From the NCBI GenBank assembly GCA_023145375.1, contig JAGLDY010000034.1, forward strand, positions 1 to 34,435: a stretch of 34,435 bases of DNA, given 5' to 3'. How positions within the stretch are numbered: position 1 is the stretch's first letter; each line of letters begins with the position of its first letter. This DNA comes from Candidatus Sabulitectum sp. Lineage in GTDB: Bacteria > Fermentibacterota > Fermentibacteria > Fermentibacterales > JCC-6. The position numbers were made by a program, and so were the translations under genes. Below, piece after piece: positions 32,169-34,435 of this stretch. The notes under the pieces were generated by a model. The model was not told where the DNA came from, did not search any database, and was given only the letters and a program-made list of their open reading frames with translations.

Positions 32169-32810
32169 ATGGACCTTATCAATATCTACAACAAGTTATT
32201 CAACCGTTTTGGCCCCAGGGGCTGGTGGCCTGGTGAGTCGTCACATGAGCATTTCATCGGTTGTATCCTTGCCCAGAACACAAGGTGGGACAGAGTTGTT
32301 CCTGTAATTGAAAGAATGAAGCAAATGAAAATTCTTGCTCCTGAGAAATTTCTTCAGATGAGCAGGGACGATCTTGCTGAAATATTGAAAGGCTCCGGCA
32401 CCTATCACAGGAAAGCAGAGTATCTACAAATTGCCGGTGAGTACATGCTCTCCAAAGGTTGGAACGGCACCCCGGAGTCGATTTCTGAGACAACTTCAGC
32501 ACTGCGAGATGAGCTTCTGAATCTCAAAGGGATAGGACCTGAAACCTGTGACTGTATCCTTTTGTATGTGCTGGAAAGGCCGGTATTCGTTGTGGATGCC
32601 TACACCATCAGAATACTCAGCAGGCATGGATTCTGCAAAGAAAAGGCAAACTATGCTGAAGTTCAGGAACTCTATCACAGCAGTCTTGCTCTGAATGTGG
32701 AGATGTTCAAGGAATACCATGCGCTGATAGTTGAATGTGCAAAGCAGTTCTGTAAGCCGGGACCTTTATGCACAGATTGCCCTCTGCTCGAAGGAGAAGT
32801 ACATTTATGA
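32169..32810 (+). CDS. Endonuclease III-superfamily DNA glycosylase (HhH-GPD), MagIII-like
   Basis: A 213-residue base-excision repair enzyme. The helix-hairpin-helix LLNLKGIGPETCDCILLYV (about 117-135) is followed by the catalytic Asp143 (FVVDAYTIRI). The Lys that gives Nth its AP-lyase activity is Glu125 here, as in monofunctional 3-methyladenine glycosylases such as MagIII, so simple glycosylase activity on alkylated bases is likely. The C-terminus carries a four-Cys pattern (ECAKQFC, LCTDCPL) for a 4Fe-4S cluster, with first spacing C-x4-C rather than the Nth C-x6-C. The ATG directly follows the propeller stop, suggesting coupled translation. Confidence 0.88.
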   Translation: MDLINIYNKLFNRFGPRGWWPGESSHEHFIGCILAQNTRWDRVVPVIERMKQMKILAPEKFLQMSRDDLAEILKGSGTYHRKAEYLQIAGEYMLSKGWNGTPESISETTSALRDELLNLKGIGPETCDCILLYVLERPVFVVDAYTIRILSRHGFCKEKANYAEVQELYHSSLALNVEMFKEYHALIVECAKQFCKPGPLCTDCPLLEGEVHL

Positions 32811-32946
32811 TCATAAGAAGCAAGGGATTCCAGACTGTCAAGGGCATTCAATTCTCACAAGAAGGGGTGAATTGCATTTCATAGAGAATACCGGTTCCAG
32901 CGATCTTGTGCTGATCGCAGTGATACCACAAGCTCACACTAAGTAG
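32807..32946 (+). pseudogene. Remnant of a cupin-domain gene
   Basis: An ATG overlapping the glycosylase stop (ATGA) begins MIIRSKGFQTVKGI, a typical start for small cupins, but that frame soon ends. In another frame the sequence continues HSILTRRGELHFIENTGSSD and LVLIAVIPQ to TAG at 32944, which resembles the last strands of a cupin (histidine-containing and IENTG motifs). The central barrel strands are missing. This suggests a deletion plus frameshift in a gene once about 110 codons long. Confidence 0.4.
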
Positions 32947-32975
32947 ACAGTTCTCTTTATATTTCTTCTCCCTGC

Positions 32976-33067
32976 GGAGGGGTGCCAGAGCGGTTGAATG
33001 GGGCGGTCTCGAAAACCGTTGTCCTCTTTTTGGGGGACCGTGGGTTCGAATCCCACCTCCTCCGCCA
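32976..33067 (+). tRNA. tRNA-Ser (anticodon CGA)
   Basis: A 92-nt tRNA with encoded CCA. Acceptor GGAGGGG pairs with CTCCTCC. The anticodon arm GCGGT-CTCGAAA-ACCGT gives anticodon CGA. There is a long variable arm TGTCCTC / GGGGGAC, as in class II tRNAs, and the T arm is GTGGG-TTCGAAT-CCCAC with discriminator G. A TATATT -10-like box lies at 32958-32963. It is not tRNA-Sec, whose anticodon would be TCA. Confidence 0.97.
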
Positions 33068-33081
33068 TTTCAGGTTACGGG

Positions 33082-33492
33082 TTACGGTTCAGACACCTGA
33101 TTGACATAAAGCTCTACATGAATGATCCTGCTCCCCTTGAACGTAAAGAAGCCTGCGCATCCGGCATGGATGATATCCCCTTTTTTCCTGGCTCCAAGAA
33201 AAACTGTATCCCTGAAGCAGTTCCACTCCAGGTCTACTTCCACAGCCATTTTTCCTTCTATGCTTATGAATTCTCTCAGCCTGATAGTCTCGCGGACCCC
33301 GTCGTGGCCTTCATTCTTACCTGAGTTCAAGTATCTGACGATCTCCTCTCTGCCCTTGAACACGCCTATGGGCGGGTGGGAGAAAACTGCATCGGGATCG
33401 TAATACCTGTCAAAGAAAGCACCCTTATCCGCGTTGCTGTTGAACTTTGCAAGGTACTCCTGGAACTGTGGTCTTGTCATCTTAAACATCAT
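33082..33492 (-). CDS. SnoaL-like/NTF2-fold protein
   Basis: A 136-residue protein. The ATG at 33492 (or the adjacent one at 33489) overlaps the MmgE/PrpD stop as ATGA with GGCAGGA just upstream; a longer frame from 33561 lies within that gene. Features of the cone-shaped NTF2 fold are present: FNSNADKGAFFDRYYDPDAVFSHPPIGVFKGREEIVRYL, then long curved strands (MAVEVDLEWNCFRD and GCAGFFTFKGSRIIHVELYV). Members are isomerases, hydrolases or simple ligand binders. Translational coupling to an MmgE/PrpD gene suggests a joint catabolic role. Confidence 0.75.
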   Translation of the reverse strand: MMFKMTRPQFQEYLAKFNSNADKGAFFDRYYDPDAVFSHPPIGVFKGREEIVRYLNSGKNEGHDGVRETIRLREFISIEGKMAVEVDLEWNCFRDTVFLGARKKGDIIHAGCAGFFTFKGSRIIHVELYVNQVSEP

Positions 33493-34435
33493 ATCCTGCC
33501 CCGTTTGAGGGGATTCAGCAGTCGATTGAGATTCTTTTCCTGTTCCATGTTCCAGATACAATGGATGATCTCATCCTTTTCCGCATCTGTTCCGTCCGGG
33601 AAATAGTTTTTGCGGAACTTGTCCTCGAGTTCACTGTCGGAAAGAGGATCCAGCGGATCCCCTTTGGGGTAGTCGCGACTGCCATTCAGCGTGGTTCCGT
33701 CTTCTAGTGTTACTTTAATACTGCACTGAGACTTTGAGGGAAAAGCTTTTGTCATTTCCGGGTCTTCGGTTACTTTTACCTTTGGGATTAAACTGCTGAG
33801 TGTTTTGTTTTTGCTGTACAGATCGTTGAAATCATCGTATTCTATTGGCTTAATAAGGGCTGCTGCAACGCAGTAGGGAATCGAGTGAGTTCGACCGGCA
33901 CGTGTTTCGGGATGACTGGATGATGATGTTGCTCCATACTTCAATGCAAGCGAATATGTACAGACATCAATCGATGTTACTGCCCCGGGGTTCGGGATCT
34001 TCTCTGATAACTCCAGCGCCACATCTATGGGCGTTTGACAGAAAGTGAATGCAGGCCAGCGTTTGAAGACAATTCTGCTCAGGTCCGGAGGTGGGTCGAA
34101 CAGCGTCCCCGTATGAGGGAAGAACTTATCCACTCCCTCCTCGCCTTCATATATCTCAGACGGCCCCTGGAATCCCGCCATTGCGAGCCTGACTGCTTGC
34201 AGTCCTTTAACTGCACTTGCCGCATAAGTGCAATGCCTCCAATCTGTCAGTGTACCGCATGCGGACTGGTTAGTGGTCAGACCGAGCATTCCGGCAATAC
34301 GCTGGGCATCCGTCAGTTGGTCCTCTGTTAACCCCATCGCATGTCCTATGGTGGGAGCGATCCAGAAAGGAGCCGCAGCATCATGGTCGAACCCGGCGGA
34401 CTGTGGAGTGTAGTATCCTAAACTCCCGCTGACCC
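33489..34435 (-). CDS. MmgE/PrpD family protein, 5' end outside the window
   Basis: The reading frame is open to the window edge, so the start is missing; about 315 residues are visible. Near the edge the frame reads SAGFDHDAAAPFWIAPTIGHAMGL, the conserved AGFHxTxxxxPxGAA-type helix of the PrpD family. Then come LQAVRLAMAGFQGPSEIYEGEEG and the C-terminal lid domain (VFKRWPAFTFCQTPIDVALEL ... RTHSIPYCVAAALI ... EDGTTLNGSRDYPKGDPLDPLSDSELEDKF). The last motif is typical of 2-methylcitrate, aconitate or iminodisuccinate dehydratases and related enzymes. The substrate is uncertain. The stop overlaps the SnoaL-like gene start. Confidence 0.85.
   Translation of the reverse strand, partial: VSGSLGYYTPQSAGFDHDAAAPFWIAPTIGHAMGLTEDQLTDAQRIAGMLGLTTNQSACGTLTDWRHCTYAASAVKGLQAVRLAMAGFQGPSEIYEGEEGVDKFFPHTGTLFDPPPDLSRIVFKRWPAFTFCQTPIDVALELSEKIPNPGAVTSIDVCTYSLALKYGATSSSSHPETRAGRTHSIPYCVAAALIKPIEYDDFNDLYSKNKTLSSLIPKVKVTEDPEMTKAFPSKSQCSIKVTLEDGTTLNGSRDYPKGDPLDPLSDSELEDKFRKNYFPDGTDAEKDEIIHCIWNMEQEKNLNRLLNPLKRGRI

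Noticed and set aside
32976-33067. tRNA-Sec supporting the selenoprotein idea
   Set aside because: The long variable arm is shared by tRNA-Ser and tRNA-Sec, but the anticodon is CGA and the acceptor stem is 7 bp, so it is tRNA-Ser.
32976-33100. tRNA-Ser as an integration site of a mobile element
   Set aside because: No integrase, no duplicated tRNA 3' end and no change in gene character is visible after it.

Overview
The window reads as a chromosomal stretch from an anaerobic bacterium with an outer membrane. Evidence for the outer membrane is a TolC/RND efflux operon, a FadL-type barrel, several lipoboxes and a second barrel gene. Three secreted proteins end in a sorting-type beta-sandwich (SPNP...VYDLSGR...LPSGCY or similar), two of them gingipain-like C25 peptidases. 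That pattern is typical of the FCB superphylum and neighbouring uncultured phyla. The assignment is inference; no rRNA or ribosomal marker is present. No insertion sequence, phage gene or CRISPR array was seen.

Layout. 1-5 kb: a small secreted protein, a hybrid histidine kinase with its own periplasmic binding domain, and a convergent PAS-PAS-GAF-PAS protein with no output domain. 5-11.2 kb: a tightly coupled tetR-tolC-adaptor-RND efflux operon (minus strand) with a terminator and a palindromic operator next to its promoter. 11.3-15.5 kb: two tandem C25 peptidases. 15.5-19 kb (minus): a small protein, a Spy/CpxP-like LTxxQ protein behind tandem 10-bp repeats, a FadL-type barrel and a beta-propeller lipoprotein. 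19-19.4 kb: a candidate small structured RNA with terminator, then tRNA-Asp. 19.5-21 kb: two tandem paralogous secreted-protein genes, each with an in-frame TGA at codon 37 in a Cys-x-x-TGA context, followed by a conserved hairpin at identical spacing. 21-22.8 kb: a NapH-like membrane iron-sulfur protein with an exported Cys-rich repeat domain. 22.9-26.7 kb: a large secreted protein, a methyltransferase, and a CitD-CitE fusion. 26.7-31 kb (minus): a run of four exported ferredoxins ending in an outer-membrane barrel, then a DsbD/TauE-like membrane protein. 31-34.4 kb: a YCF48-like propeller, an endonuclease III-family glycosylase, a cupin remnant, tRNA-Ser, a SnoaL-like protein and the 3' part of an MmgE/PrpD gene cut by the window edge.

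How genes may work together. The four ferredoxins all carry Sec signals or lipoboxes, overlap translationally and lead into a barrel gene by a TAATG junction. This suggests an extracytoplasmic iron-sulfur electron path, possibly crossing the outer membrane, analogous in logic (not homologous) to porin-cytochrome conduits. The two TGA-containing genes are the other candidate novelty: purifying selection downstream of the TGA in both copies, a CxxU-like motif and a hairpin fitting the bacterial SECIS layout together suggest selenocysteine insertion or programmed readthrough in an exported protein family. Both are hypotheses; decisive checks are listed with the findings.
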